A stretch of 64,000 nucleotides of DNA, taken from assembly GCA_000827205.1 (NCBI GenBank), contig KN832556.1, positions 351,436 through 415,435 on the forward strand, given 5' to 3'. The notes under the pieces are model-generated. The model did not search any database. It saw nothing but the letters and a program-made list of their open reading frames with translations, and had not been told where the DNA came from. The position numbers and the translations under genes were made by a program. The DNA comes from Plicaturopsis crispa FD-325 SS-3 (Eukaryota; Basidiomycota; Agaricomycetes; Amylocorticiales; Amylocorticiaceae). Shown here piece by piece: positions 12,043 to 24,021 of this stretch; positions within the stretch are counted from its first letter, which is position 1; each line of letters begins with the position of its first letter.

Positions 12043-15000
12043 ATGGATGTTCCCTTCGTTTCCTCTGGGTCGATGTCCAGAGCACATTACTCCCTCGTTC
12101 GCAGCGTCGAAACGGCGTCTTCAAGCTCAGTTGCAGATCAACACGTATACGCGGCGGTGGACGCGGTGCGCGACCAACTCGCAGATCCCGCACTGTCTAT
12201 CGTTAGCATTGAACCTGGTCTATTTGCGTAGACTCTAACTAATGCGAAACTCCAGAAAGAATGCATAGAGGGTCTTGTTATGCTGCTGTATTGCTCCATG
12301 ACAGTCACCTCTGGGTTTATCTCGTCCAAGGAGATTGACTTCGCGCTACCCCATGCTGTAAATCTAGCCGAGGCTGGTGTATCTGTACATGCTAAGAGAA
12401 TAGGTACTTCAATTGTATGGATGCGTGTCAAAAGCTCCGTTGACGCTCTTTCTGAAGGGTACTTGTTTTGCGCCGAAGTGATGCCGCCAGACCACGAGCT
12501 CCAGCTTATGCTTGTAAACACCTTGCGAAAGGTGCGTATACCTCATGACGAAGCGATCCGTCTATTAAGCTGTGGCCAGGACCTGGAAAGCCCGAAAATC
12601 CCTCGTATATGCCTTGCTCTCGACGCGCTCATCCTAAGCCCGACTGAGGACGTGATACCCGCGGTGCAATCGCGTCTACACGACCTATTATCCCATACAT
12701 CGTCAGTATGTATCCTACAGTATATGCTACGGCGCGGTTCTGACCATTTGACGTGCCCATTGCACTTAGTGGGCCTGTTCGGAGACGTGCGCTCTTAGCA
12801 TTCCGGGCCCTGTCGCGTTATGGACCAGAGATTCTGATCCCCATCCACAGCAATATACAACGGCGGCTACATGACAGTGAACCAGAGGTTATAGGAGCGG
12901 CACTCACCATATGTCTCGATGCAGTCAACGTATGTGCAAACTGTTGCTCCTGGTGCGTTTATTGAGGCGCCTTTGCAGGCACAACCTGCCTCTTCGGGCG
13001 AGTACCGTGCGCTTGTCAATGGCATGCTTCGATCGTCCTGGCCGATACGAGAGAAGCCAAAGTTCGTCATTCTCGACAAGATTATACGCGCACTCTGTGT
13101 CGTAAAGTAAGTCCGGTCTCCCTTTCCAAGGATGGCACGCGGTTTGATTTCTATATCTTCTGGCAGGCCAACGCGAGAAGCTCTCAAAATCGTCTTCCAG
13201 CTCATACAATACACTTCCACACATCGCTCTCAAAGTGCGTACAATATCCCTCATTCAAGTCGGAAGCGGACATAGGGTTAACTAAATTGACCAGTCATTC
13301 TCCATGATGCGTTCCAATTGCTCGGAAAGATCAAGACCGACCCGATTCTGACCTTGCAGAAAGCTCCTCGCATGGCTCCTGTACCCAACATCCGACATCT
13401 GTTGACTTCCCGTGACCCAAATGACCAACTACTCTTCCTTAGCTGCCTCGAATGTCTTGACCCCGCACTATGGGCAGGCACACGTCCCGAGACACCTGCT
13501 GTGCTGGAGGAGTGGGAGATGGAGCGATTCATGAAGCTCTTGGAGTCGCCGGACGGCCTTATTCGCAAAAAGGTGTGATCCTCTTACACTTCTCAATCGT
13601 GTCTATCAGCGGCTCACATCGGGATGGCGTTGGTGCTTTATAGGCCCTGAGAATACTCTATTGTGTGGACAAAAATATTGTCGAAGCGTACTTCAGCCAA
13701 GCACTTCAGCACCTACCGCCGCGCCTGTCTATGAAAGACAGAAGCGAGACTGCGGCGCGCCTACTCGAAATTAGCCAGACACTATCCGGAGAGGACGGTG
13801 AACTATATGCCCGGCATGTCCGTGAGGTCGTGTCTGCCACCGAGAGGGAGGGTGATTCGAGCAGTATGCAGCACGTCCTCGAACCAGTAGTAGAGGCGGT
13901 GCTTCTGCACATCCGCGATGGTATGTAGTCGCTCACTCGCTTCATAAATCCTGATTCTCACACTATGTTGCAGCGGAAGATGCTTTCCGCTTGGGTTGTG
14001 TAACGACGCTTGTCGCGTCTGTGACCGATGAAACTGCTTCCCTTGGGCCAACACTCATGGTAATCATTTCTGCACTGGCAACCGAACACAGTGGCCGTTT
14101 GCCTGTTCCTCCCCCTGACGTTATACAAGGGTTAGCGAGAAGACTGCCGACTCATCCACGTAGGTTTTTGCATCATTCTTGGGAATGGAGGATGCAGATA
14201 TATTCTTTCACAGCGGCAGTACAAGAAGCCTGCCTATTGTCCATGCTCCGCATATCTGCCGACTGTGAAGACGTGCCGCCCACTGCGATCTCGGCCGCAA
14301 AAGAATTGGGGCAGTCGTCTAAAAGGCATATTCGGCTGGTAAGGCTGTGGTCACTCCTTAATGAGCATTGCACTAAACATGTTGACAGCGATGTGAACAA
14401 TTTGTCCGTCTCAGTTCGCAGAAGGAGGTGCTCGCTACTATCATTTCCAGTGCCCAGTCTTCCTCAGTGAGATTTCACTGTCTGTCGCACGGTAGAGAGT
14501 ACTAACATCTGAGAAAAGCTACCAGACTTCTTGAAATCGTTAATTGCCTATTCCATAGCCCAGCCCTCGCCCCCGAAAGAATCACCGCCGCCAACGAGTC
14601 CGACACGGTCACCCGAACCCCGGGCATCGTCGCGTGCATCGGCTTCCCCTAATAAGCTAAGATATACTGCGTACGAGCCACCGAAACCCTCTCCGCACCT
14701 GAGGCGTCCGCCAAGCTCGTTGCGGAGCCTCAGCGCGGGGAGCAGCTCGCTGTCTGACCGCGGCAGCCAAACCAGTGGGCGTGGTCGGACCTCACTAGAT
14801 GAATTGTCTAGGACGGTCACCGCCGGTGACTTGACCCTGGCGGCTGGCGGGTATGGAGACGTTCATGAACAGGCGTGTCTTTTCTTTCAATGTTAAGAGG
14901 CAGTACTTAACAGTCATCACAGGTGGCAGCGAAGAAAGCGGGGCCACAGACGCGGACGGCTGACATTGACGACCTCGTGCGTATGGTTTCGACATTTAGA

Positions 15001-15510
15001 GTTGGTATCAACTCTAACCATACTCTTGTAAAGGTCCCGCGCGCCGACCTTATGTCGTTCGATTCGCCTTTCATATCTGATCCACCCGTGTCCTTCTCGT
15101 CATATGCAGCTGCCGAGCCCAATCCCGTCGACTTCAAGGCCACCTGGAACTCTCTCGAAGGCTCCAATGCTAGGGGATGGTGCGAGGCCTCGATTGGCAG
15201 CGTGCTTGAGCGGCTGCAAGGCTCGCAGTTTACGCTGCAAGTCATCGCCGCGGATCGGCCGCCATTTGAAGGTAGGCTTTGCGATCCGGGAATCCATTGC
15301 TAGGAGGACGCTGACGTCCTGTTACTTCTAGGTGAACTAAAGGTGCTCATATCGCCGTCCTCTACCGTTGAAGGGGTGCCTGGATCCGAACAAGACTCGG
15401 TTGCTGCATTGCGGCTAAAGGAGAGTGAGGAGGAGAGCTGTTTGTGGCGGCTACGATGTGCCGATGTCACACTCCGGACAGAAGTAAAGCGGATTTTGAC
15501 TGATGGATAG
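12043..15510 (+). CDS. AP-4 complex epsilon-like large adaptin
   Basis: Fifteen exons: 12043-12201, 12256-12403, 12458-12531, 12580-12701, 12770-12929, 12979-13106, 13167-13234, 13295-13572, 13644-13920, 13974-14159, 14214-14338, 14389-14466, 14519-14872, 14923-15271, 15332-15510. This reads 894 residues in phase. The N-terminal HEAT solenoid starts with KECIEGLVMLLYC, then GYLFCAEV and LVNTLRKDL, the pattern of AP-4 epsilon. Before the hinge, YTAYEPPKPSP recalls the APYKPP element of animal AP-4 epsilon. A Ser/Pro-rich hinge and a short ear-like tail follow. AP-4 sorts cargo at the trans-Golgi network. Exon 13 has an awkward donor: gcgtgt at 14873 or gttcat at 14861, differing by four residues. 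A 57-base in-frame segment at 14977-15033 could also be an intron. AP-1 gamma is less likely. Confidence 0.75.
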
Positions 15511-15688
15511 TTGTTACTGTAGAGATGTGTACTCGATTCAGTGGGGGGATGATAATAAATAACGGTGGTCATATTGGTGAATATGTAGAGGAATGCGTAC
15601 AGATTACAATACAACTGCCGGTCAATGCGCAAGGACGTGCTCCTTCACAACAGGAATGAAGAGTTTTTGAATGGATGTCAACGACCAA

Positions 15689-17306
15689 TCAAAGCTGCAG
15701 GATTGCCGGAGAGTTGGATGTCTTCAGAGACACGGAGCCCGCATCCTTCTTCTCATCACCCCATTGCACAGACCCTTCGATGTGCCCTCTACGGCTCACA
15801 CGGCGCTGCTCCAGACGACGCTGTCTCCCTTTCCCAGCTGGGTCTTCCACGCCACGGCTGTACTCCAAAGACGGCCCAATCATCGAGGACTGGACGACGA
15901 ACGTACCCTCGTATGCGGGGTGCAAGGAAACGATAGCGGGCGAATTCGACGACCTCGCGTCGACATGAAGGATAGAGTCGACCGGGGACGTGGGGAACCC
16001 GACGTAGATCTTGCTGTTCGACGTCTGCGCGTCGACGTTGTACTTTCCGCCAGCGGCCTTCTCCTTCAGGAGATGCACCTCCGATTCAATAGGTCTGCGT
16101 CGGAGAGGTCAGTTGGAGATGCCATATGAGATCGTAGAAGGTTAGCCTTACGCATTGCTGGTCTTGAGACGTAGCACGGAGGCATCTGCGCCATCATTGT
16201 GGTTGAGCCCGACCTCGGCGTGGATACGCCCGTTAGAAGTAACGATCTCGAGGAGGCCAGACGTATTGAATGTGCCACGAATCTCGCCATTCGAAGTTTT
16301 GAAGTGTCCGTCGTCGAACTGGATCGACTGTGGCGAAATGATCGGTCAGAAAAATGGAAGGTGCTGTCGACAGTGAACTCACGTCGACGTGGATGGGGAA
16401 ATTCGACGATTTCAATGACACAGATCCGAACTCGACCTTCCCTAGCAAATCGCCGACGTGCTGCGCGAACAGGCCAAGCGTTGTCTCGAAGGCGTTGATA
16501 CGAAGAGGGCGTGAACCCTTCGTGGGCAAGTGCACGGTGACATCGAATCGCAACTGGTCCCTCTCAGTATGGTGATGACGGTGGTCATGCTGCGGTGTCT
16601 ACGGGAGCGAAGGAACGTCAGCACAATAATCCAGTCTCAGATCTAGCAGTGCGACCCACGAAAATTCCAACACCGTGCTCCTCGTGGCCACGCGTAAGGA
16701 GGCACACGTTGGCACGGTCCAAAATGTCCTGCGAGTAGTAATGAACGACTACGTCGACTTTGACCACGTCGGAGACGGAGCCCGACTCCACGACGTCGAC
16801 GGCGCCGTGGGCGAACTGTCCGCGGCTGAGAAGGAACAACACGTCGGCAGACGCTGGGAGCTCGAAGGATGTTTGCCCGGAGTAAGGTGCCGATGAATGA
16901 TGGTCGTGCACATCATTCGGCGACCAATTCCTCCCGCCGATGCATTTGTCGATTATGCCGTCCGAGGGCTGTGGCCAGCCAGTTTCAAAGAATTCTCCGC
17001 CAGACATCTGCGAGAAAATAGGTGAGGCGGTTTTCTTTGCGGCGGTAGTTTATAGCCAAAGAGACTAACCGGACCGTTCCTCCAGAAGCTCGAGCGATGT
17101 ACGTGGTGCCCCACAACATGCAGGAGCGTCAAGGCAGCGACGGCCCAGACAAAGGCCCTGAGGAACCTGTGCAAAGTCGATGGCCTCCTTGCGGGTTCCG
17201 TGGAAGGTATAGATATCACCTGGTAGGGAGCGCCGTAGGTGTAGCCAGGAGGGGGGACACCATTGGCAGTTGGTATATTTGTGGCGAGTGGTGCTTTCGA
17301 ATCCAT
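15689..17306 (-). CDS. Membrane-anchored DUF4097-like beta-repeat protein
   Basis: Five exons (17070-17306, 16660-17007, 16383-16598, 16152-16327, 15689-16094), 460 residues. A Pro-rich cytoplasmic head of about 50 residues leads into one membrane span (FLRAFVWAVAALTLLHVVG, about residues 50-68). The large C-terminal domain contains a recurring Ser/Thr-Ser-Asn motif followed by a hydrophobic strand: LKSSNFPI, FKTSNGEI, VTSNGRI, AQTSNSKI, ARSSNSPA and LKTSNSPA. This spaced repeat is typical of DUF4097-type right-handed beta-helix domains. A His-rich patch lies near residue 200. The topology suggests type II membrane anchoring with the repeat domain outside the cytosol. No enzymatic residues are recognised; the function is unknown. 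The assignment comes from motif pattern, not a search. Confidence 0.75.
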
Positions 17307-19047
17307 GTTGAAGTGGCGTGTGGGGGCAGACAATGTTCTTGCAATCGAATCGTTCTTATACTTCCGTGACTTGCTGTTCTTAGGGTGACCCTTAGGCGCT
17401 TGCAGAGCAAGGCACGCGTGGAATATGGCTGCGCGATTGCGAGATTTGCTGCGGCGTAGCTGACATGTACTTCCTTTATGTTCGCGGAGTGATACGTCAC
17501 TGATATTTTCACCGTGGCGTTGAATCATCTGTGCTAACAGAATTTTAGTGGCCAGGGCTGTACTCACTATATAGCTAGAAATGCTCGGATGGTGATCCAA
17601 AGACCGCTGGCTCAATCCAATGAATGGTCAGGATTCCGCTTCTTTGACATTCGTCACTGAAGACCATGTTGAACGGTTGGGGACTGGATGAAAAGAGATA
17701 TCAGAGATTGTCCATCAGTTTTGCGCAGCCAGGCAAAGTACAGTACATGGTTGACTCGGAATTTCGACGAGAGCGCTGCGGGGAAATGTGCTGCGGCACG
17801 CGCGCGCGCAGTCAAGCATGTGGCTGAGGGCGCGTCTTCGCGCATGTTGGGCCGACTCGCCGTCTACTTTTGTACTGATCACAAATCCGACGGTCCAGGA
17901 TGGTTATAGCACGCATGGGAGCGGGCAAAACGACTGCTCCGGGTGTACGCGGGGAGCATATAATTGACAGGCGTGATTCAGAGTTATGTCAAGGTATTTA
18001 CCCATTTGCTAGATCGATGTTGGATCGATGTGTACCTAAAGAGCGACGAGCATTGCTATTTAGTCGGAACCGATGGATAGCTTCGCTACTAGGAGCACAC
18101 CTATGACTTTTGCAACGCATAGCGGCCAAAATATGGACATCCATCGTAAACCCACTGATAAACGCGCAAAGCAGTAATATGCGGCAGCTTCAAGTAATAG
18201 CCCGGATACCACTAGTCCAGATACTGGGTACACGGGATTTGCGCTCTGGCTGCAGCCATTCACGAGTAGGGCGTTTGCGAGCGTCCGGCTCTACCAGCAA
18301 ATCAGGATCCGCGGGTTTCCTGTTGCATACGGACCGGGTGCGGCTGGCTCCTTGTGTACCGCGGTGAAACACTTGACTATTGTGGTCAGGTGTGGTCCTA
18401 TCAGCAATTTTTCGCAAGGAAGGTCCTTGGCAATCGGATCCGGTATGCAAAAGTAACAAAACAAGCCCAGAATTGTGTGGAATGGCCATATGGGACGGAA
18501 GGAAACTGAGGAAAAGACTTGCGAAATTGTAATGAAAAGTCAAGTGAAAAGTAGCCAGAGTGTAACCGTGGGAAATGCGTCTCTTGGGGCTCCTCGACCG
18601 ACTCGACGTAAATTTTCTAACTTCCTTTCTCTTTTCGCTGTCACCACGACGTCCAACAACAAAGCTGTAAAATTTGCAAACTTATGATTCCCCCTTCACC
18701 TCCTTGGTTCGTTTCATCTATTCTCGCCGCCCTTTACCGCTTCGCACTAAACCCTGTATTCGTCTCACAGCGCACAGATCAACACAAACCTCATCGGTCC
18801 ACTTGTTCTTCTTCTCATCGACACCGACCGCCCACCTTAGGGCCCCCAGAGCTATCCAACTTCACCTGCACCAACTCTCTCGGCTTTCTGCACAACTAAT
18901 GGGATAATTGCACATCGATTTGCCGGAACTAGGTCGCTCAGCCTCCGGAACTCGTTTGACAAGAACACATAGACATACATATCGGAACACAAAAACACAA
19001 AAACCTACAGAACCCTCATTCGATACCCTTTGATACCTCTGGCAACA
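17307..19047. other. Intergenic region, no gene recognised
   Basis: About 1.7 kb. A minus-strand open frame at 18060-18263 is hydrophobic but has no recognised relatives and no splice partners. The last 400 bases before 19048 are rich in C and T on the plus strand, as in leaders of highly spliced fungal genes, and probably form the promoter and 5' leader of the next gene. Confidence 0.45.
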
Positions 19048-20723
19048 ATGCACGCCCTCAAAGCTCCTTCTTTCTTCCGTCCAGCCAGCCGGCCTTCGTC
19101 GCCCGCCCCAACAGGCACTTCCGGATCGGTGCCGCCCTCTCGCCCCGACTCAGGCTTAGGGTTCGAGCGCTCAGCGCGCCCTCTCAACAAATTGTCGCTT
19201 AGCAGCTTCAGACGTCCGTCTCCAGCTCCAGCACCGACGCCTTTGCCCGCACCCCAACCGCTCGTGCAGGATGGCTCGTATCTCGAAGTTTGGAGTCTCA
19301 AACTCAGCGAGGCCGTCTCGAAAGCGCTCGCACAGCCAACCGGGCCAGCAGCATCCAACGAGCAGCTCGGTGGTAAGCGTCCGATCCCCGCCGGCCGTGG
19401 AAGAGCTTTGGGTACTCTCATAGCATCGTGCGTACCTCGTCGCCCAGTGCTTCGCATGGAAACGCGGCTGACACATTCACTCCCAGTGAGCTGAGAGCAA
19501 CCCGTGATAACACGCATTTGAACAGAGCCACCATTCGGTGCCTCCATCGGCCTCTGTCGGTCCTCATCACGAACATATCTGCCCACCTTCTCCCCCTATT
19601 GTCCTCCCCCGCATTCCTCGACCCTCCCGCGCCGACGCAGCAATCCCCCAACCTCAATTCCACGCAGCTCCATGCGATCGCCCTTGCAACATTTGCGGGA
19701 GAAGTCTTGGAAACTTTCGATGAACTCGGACTCGGAATTGACAGCGCAGACATCCGGGGCGACGGGCTCAAGTCCATACGCGAAGGCCTTATCTCTCTCG
19801 TGTCCCGGGTAGTGAACCCCCTAATCACCGGGATCAGGCGCGATATTATGCCGGTTCTCGAGGCACTGGAGGTGCCCAACACGGTCAGTTCTGGCTCTCC
19901 ATCCACCAAGCCGGTCGTGGCAAATGGCAAATCGACTGCATCATCGCTTGTATTCCACCCATCCATCGTCATCCTCCAAGGCATCGTGCCGATTTATGCG
20001 AAGGCACTGGGGCGTTATACATCCACTGCGGCTACGCAAACACCTCTCGCGACCCTTTTAATTTCGATTGCATGGCGTGGACTGGTAGCCCTTGCCCATC
20101 GGGAGCCACGGCCGCCTACCCCACCCCCGTCACCCACGCCGATACCTCCGGTAATGAAGAAGCAACGCCGCCTTTCCTCTGGACCACAGACCCCATCGTC
20201 TGCGCGCTTCGCGATCAAGCTACCGCCATCACGTCCCCCGTCGCCACCACCCGTACCACTGCCTGCGTCGACCGCTGCCGATGCGCGTGCGCTTTACGAC
20301 CTGCTCAACCTCCTTCCACGACCCAACGGTGCACAGGAGAGCACCCGCCTCGCGCGCGAAGCGGTGGATGAGGCCTTCGACGGCCTGAAGACGCTCGCCG
20401 CGTTCCTCGAGGCCGTGCAGGACAACGCGCTCCTCAAGGAGAGCGACGGCGTGCCCGCGCGGCTGGACGCGCTGACCGCGGACCTCCCGACGCTCGTCGC
20501 GCTCCCCGCGCTGATGCGTGCGTGCGGCGAGGTGCGGAGCGTCGCGGGCATCCTGGGCTTCGCGGAGGAGGAGTACCGGGGCGAGTGCTTGAGCGGCTTC
20601 GGGCGCGCGGAGGACTGTGCGGGCGTCGTGGCGCAGCGGGTGCTCGACGTGCTCCTTGCGGATGGCGCGGACGGCGTGCTGGAGGGCTGGCTGGAGCGGG
20701 AAATCGAGTTGGCGGACGATTGA
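19048..20723 (+). CDS. Hypothetical protein, Pro/Ser-rich with helical C-terminal half
   Basis: Two exons, 19048-19427 and 19487-20723, give 538 residues. The N-terminal 80 residues are disordered and rich in Pro, Ser and Ala. A helical region follows, including a segment around VLETFDELGLGIDSADI, then a Pro-rich linker with KKQRRLSS, and a strongly charged helical C-terminus ending LEREIELADD. No known domain was recognised. The ATG at 19048 was chosen because the frame is closed upstream except for a non-ATG extension. The last 400 bases are much richer in G and C than the flanks. The gene stands alone on the plus strand. Confidence 0.65.
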
Positions 20724-21224
20724 CTCTCTGTTTGCGATTTCTGGTGCCGGAAGGATCCCTCTTCGTTTATTCATCGTTGTCGCATACACGCTTCTATTTT
20801 ATGTTTCATATTGCAACTAGACGTTCTGCCAGTGCTGTATATATATCGTCGTGTTTTTCCATTCTAATGGGTGAGCGCAAGCTTAGTGCCTGGTATTGCG
20901 TACCCCGGCTGATTTCTCCCTGAGCGTTGTGATATGGGAGTGCAAACGTGTACAGTACATACGGAAGGTTTCAGCCTGGTCGTATTGAAAACCTAAATTT
21001 CGGCGGGTGCGCGGACGTCGACTACTCCGTGCACGGATGCCGCGAAGATAATGGCAGTGCACCTGTTGGTTTCGCCGCAAACGATCTGCGAAACTGGCTA
21101 TAGACACTGTACTGTAATTGCCAACACTGTAGTGAGTCTAGTATGTCTTATGCTAGCGCCCTCCGGAAAAGCTGACCTTATCGCTCTCAGTTCTTCGCTG
21201 TCGAAGTATCATTAACTATTACCG
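20724..21224. other. Intergenic region, no gene recognised
   Basis: About 500 bases between two plus-strand genes. It should hold the 3' end of one and the promoter of the other. TATATATC at 20838-20845 lies in the 3' flank. No other signal was seen. Confidence 0.4.
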
Positions 21225-22243
21225 ATGAATTCGTTACCGCACGACATCGAGCGCATAGTCTTCGAAGCCGCAGCCCGAGGCGACCCTGGTGCATCCGTTC
21301 AACTTGCGACGGTTGCTCGTCGTGTACAGGGATGGTACGTCTCATATTCGTCAAGGATGTCAGGATTTTTTCGGAGAATTTATGATATCGCATTTTCGAT
21401 AGGATCGAGCCCATGCTCTACGAGACAGTGACTCTCCAGGACAGCCGCCATCTGAAGCTCTTCACGCGAACATTTCTCTACGATTCCGATCCCGAGAAAT
21501 ACTCGACCAAGCCGCCTGGGTTTGTCGTGAAATCTATGAAGGATTTCAGCCTTCTCTTCACACCGATTCAAGAGCAAGACCGACTTGCCGTGATATCCAT
21601 CTTGCAGAGCTGCGGGGACCTTGCGTCTCTTGCCTACTGGCCGGACTCCAACTACACCTCTAGCCGCTATTGGGAACTTGACGCCCATTGCCAGTCTATC
21701 ATCGGCCCAACGATCAGGGGAGACTTGCGCCCCCGACGGATTTCAGGCTCCTTGTGCAAACTGACGGGCATGAGAGTTCCCATACTCACCATCTCGCTCT
21801 TCGCCAATGTGACACACCTCGACGTTAAAGACCCGTGGTCTACTTGGGGCCGCTTCCCGTTCCACAATATCCCATCCCTGCGGTACCTCGCGCTCGAAAA
21901 CCTGGACTTCACCCGTCTCATCGCACGCGGCGCGTCTGCCGTTGTGGCAAGGATCCTAGAGAAATGTCCGCAGCTGGTCGTCTGTGTGATCTTGTGTCGC
22001 GAGAGAAGCGAGCTACTGGGTTATATAAATGAGACATACGATGGGCATGTCGACGGATATGCTGCATGGGGTTTCATCGATCCGCGGATAGCAGCGCTTC
22101 CGGCACCATCTTACCACCAAGCGTACTGCCTGCACATCCCTGAAGGTGAAGCGGAGATGTGGAGACGCGCCGAGGAAGTGCTGAAGGCAAGAAGGCTGGC
22201 TTCAACGCGTGCGGCGTCAATTTCGAATTGGCAGTCGTTGTAG
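21225..22243 (+). CDS. F-box-like Agaricomycete protein B
   Basis: Exons 21225-21334 and 21403-22243 give 316 residues. The N-terminus MNSLPHDIERIVFEAAARG is an F-box-like helix and aligns with protein A at 7.2-8.2 kb. The single intron interrupts the same Trp codon. Further shared blocks are SLAYWPD, RGDLRPRR, KLTGM, FANVTHLD, CPQLVVCVILC and a C-terminal AEEVLKARR helix. The two paralogues face opposite ways and lie 13 kb apart, so this is a dispersed duplicate rather than a fresh tandem copy. A role in substrate recognition by ubiquitin ligase is inferred from the F-box-like start alone. Confidence 0.8.
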
Positions 22244-22352
22244 CGCTGGTAAGTACAGTAGTATATTGAGCAGATTATAATCTATGTCTACTTCCATTGC
22301 AACGCCTCTAGATTCGACCTTACAACACGATATAAAATAGCGATGGAATGCA

Positions 22353-23171
22353 TCAATATATCCCTGGCAAAAGTTTATACCGCACCCTCCGTGAATACGC
22401 CTCCCACTCCTTTCCCATTGTATCTCCCAAGAGGCTCTCCTCGGCAGATATCCGCAAGACAAGGCAGGCGGCGACTGTTGCCACGACAGCTAGCCAGAAT
22501 AAGGCTAACCCCGCACCAAGCGATGTGCCTAGCACACCGCTCTCGAGTAGCCACGACCCCTTGGCTTGGCAGCAGAGCTCCCCGACATAAGCCATGAACA
22601 GACCCGTGTAGCTGGGGTGCCGCACGAATCCATACGGTCCAGAGGTGACGAGCTTATGGTCTTGCCGAATACTTAACACAACGCCCAGAATTTTCAGCGC
22701 AAGTGTGCTTGATCGATTGAACAGAGTGACTTACCTTAGCTCGAAAGTAAAATGTTTTCCGAGTGCGCGATACGCTTGCAGCCTCACGAAGATGCCCGAC
22801 ACGACCAGTAGGCAGCCTACGAGGAAGAGCGGGGTTACGCGGACGTGTGCTGACGGTCTGTCGATGATCAAAACGGAGAGCACGGTCTGCGAGAGTTTCG
22901 ACGTCGGATAGCATTGCGCGCATATGACCACGGCCTCTGCAAGACCCGTCACCCATGCACCTAGCTTGTATGCAATGTTAAGGGTCGCGTCATAGAGAGT
23001 GTTACTCAGACTCACCTTACAAACGCCGCGAGTCCATCGCGAGCCGATAAACACCTCCCTGAAACTGTCCTGCTTCACGCGTGCCCCCGCGGATGGTTTG
23101 GATGGTGGCGTTTGAATCCTGTGAAACCCAACGGTTTTCGGTATGAGGAAGGGCAATTTTATCAACGACAT
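22353..23171 (-). CDS. Isoprenylcysteine O-methyltransferase-like protein 1 (ICMT array copy 1)
   Basis: Three exons (23016-23171, 22735-22964, 22353-22671) give 234 residues. The first exon encodes a conserved head, MSLIKLPFLIPKTVGFHRIQ. Several hydrophobic spans follow. The C-terminal domain has GPYGFVRHPSYTGLF, the RHPxYxG motif of the ICMT/PEMT family that contributes to binding S-adenosylmethionine, and ends with the EEsLL...MGKEWeaY pattern. Classical Ste14 methylates the C-terminal prenylated cysteine of Ras-type proteins and pheromones in the ER. This shorter form belongs to an expanded mushroom group whose substrate is unknown. Exon sizes 156 and 230 bases are identical in all three array members. 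Confidence 0.85.
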
Positions 23172-24021
23172 ATTGGCCTACACGATATGTGTCGGGGGGG
23201 TGGCCTCAAGGTACACTTTCCATAGCGCCTTTTGAGTGCAGAGGTCTGTCACTGCGAGTAAATTTATCAACCACTGTGCATGAAGCATCAGAAGGACGAG
23301 ATGGTACCATACCGCAAATGAGCTCGCGGAACACAGACGCACGATAGGGATACGCGGCGGTGGATGACAAGAGGCAGGGGAGTCGGACGGCACCGCTTAC
23401 TACGACGGCCGGATGGAAGGTAGCGCGTCGCGTCGCGGGCCTCGACCAGCGCCCAATGTTGGATTATAATAGCATCCACGCGGACGGACGATTATCTTTG
23501 AGGTCAGAGATGAGGAGGAATGTCGAGCTTGATCATCAATGCGGAAATGAAGCTCGAGGAGTGGGCGCACTGGAAGATCAGGCCACATCGGGTTCCCGGG
23601 TAAACCTGTAGGCCTCGAAGTGCCTTTAGATATATCCGGCAGGTAGAGTCTGTCAGAGTCCTCCGCATGTTTCACGGTACGACGGCGGGTCGTGAGGTCG
23701 GCATGAGCCAGGAACACCGCGATATCGTGCACGGAGTCATGGACTCACCGTCGTGTCCTATCAGCTGGAGCGAGACGCCTCCGACATGTTCAATCGCGGC
23801 AATAAATATAGTAGATGTAATTGAACAAAGTGAAGCGTACGATGAACGTGTGCAAAGAGTGCACATGGGAAATCGATCTTAGACAAGCTTATAAATTCCC
23901 TGTGGCACGGAGTTACTCGGGGCAGTTTTGAGCTGAGGTTGACGGCGGCGAGCACCTATAGACAAGGTGTAGGTTAGGACGCGTTTATCTCCTCAAATCG
24001 CGAACCTACGTGCAATAAACA
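23172..24021. repeat. Spacer with duplicated block, copy 1
   Basis: The part from about 23460 to 24000 resembles 25195-25800, behind array copy 2. Shared stretches include the regions around CGAGCTTGATCATC, CGCCTCGAAGTGCCT-like words, GAGACGCCTCC, ACAAGCTTATAA and CATCTCCTCAAATCG-like words. The similarity is interrupted by small gaps. On the minus strand, copy 1 shows open segments at 23672-23866 and 23400-23732 joined by a plausible donor and starting under a TATAA, so a decaying or non-coding transcript is possible. Confidence 0.55.

Noticed and set aside
18060-18263. Hydrophobic minus-strand frame that might be a membrane-protein fragment.
   Set aside because: Only 67 codons, with no flanking exons and no recognised family.
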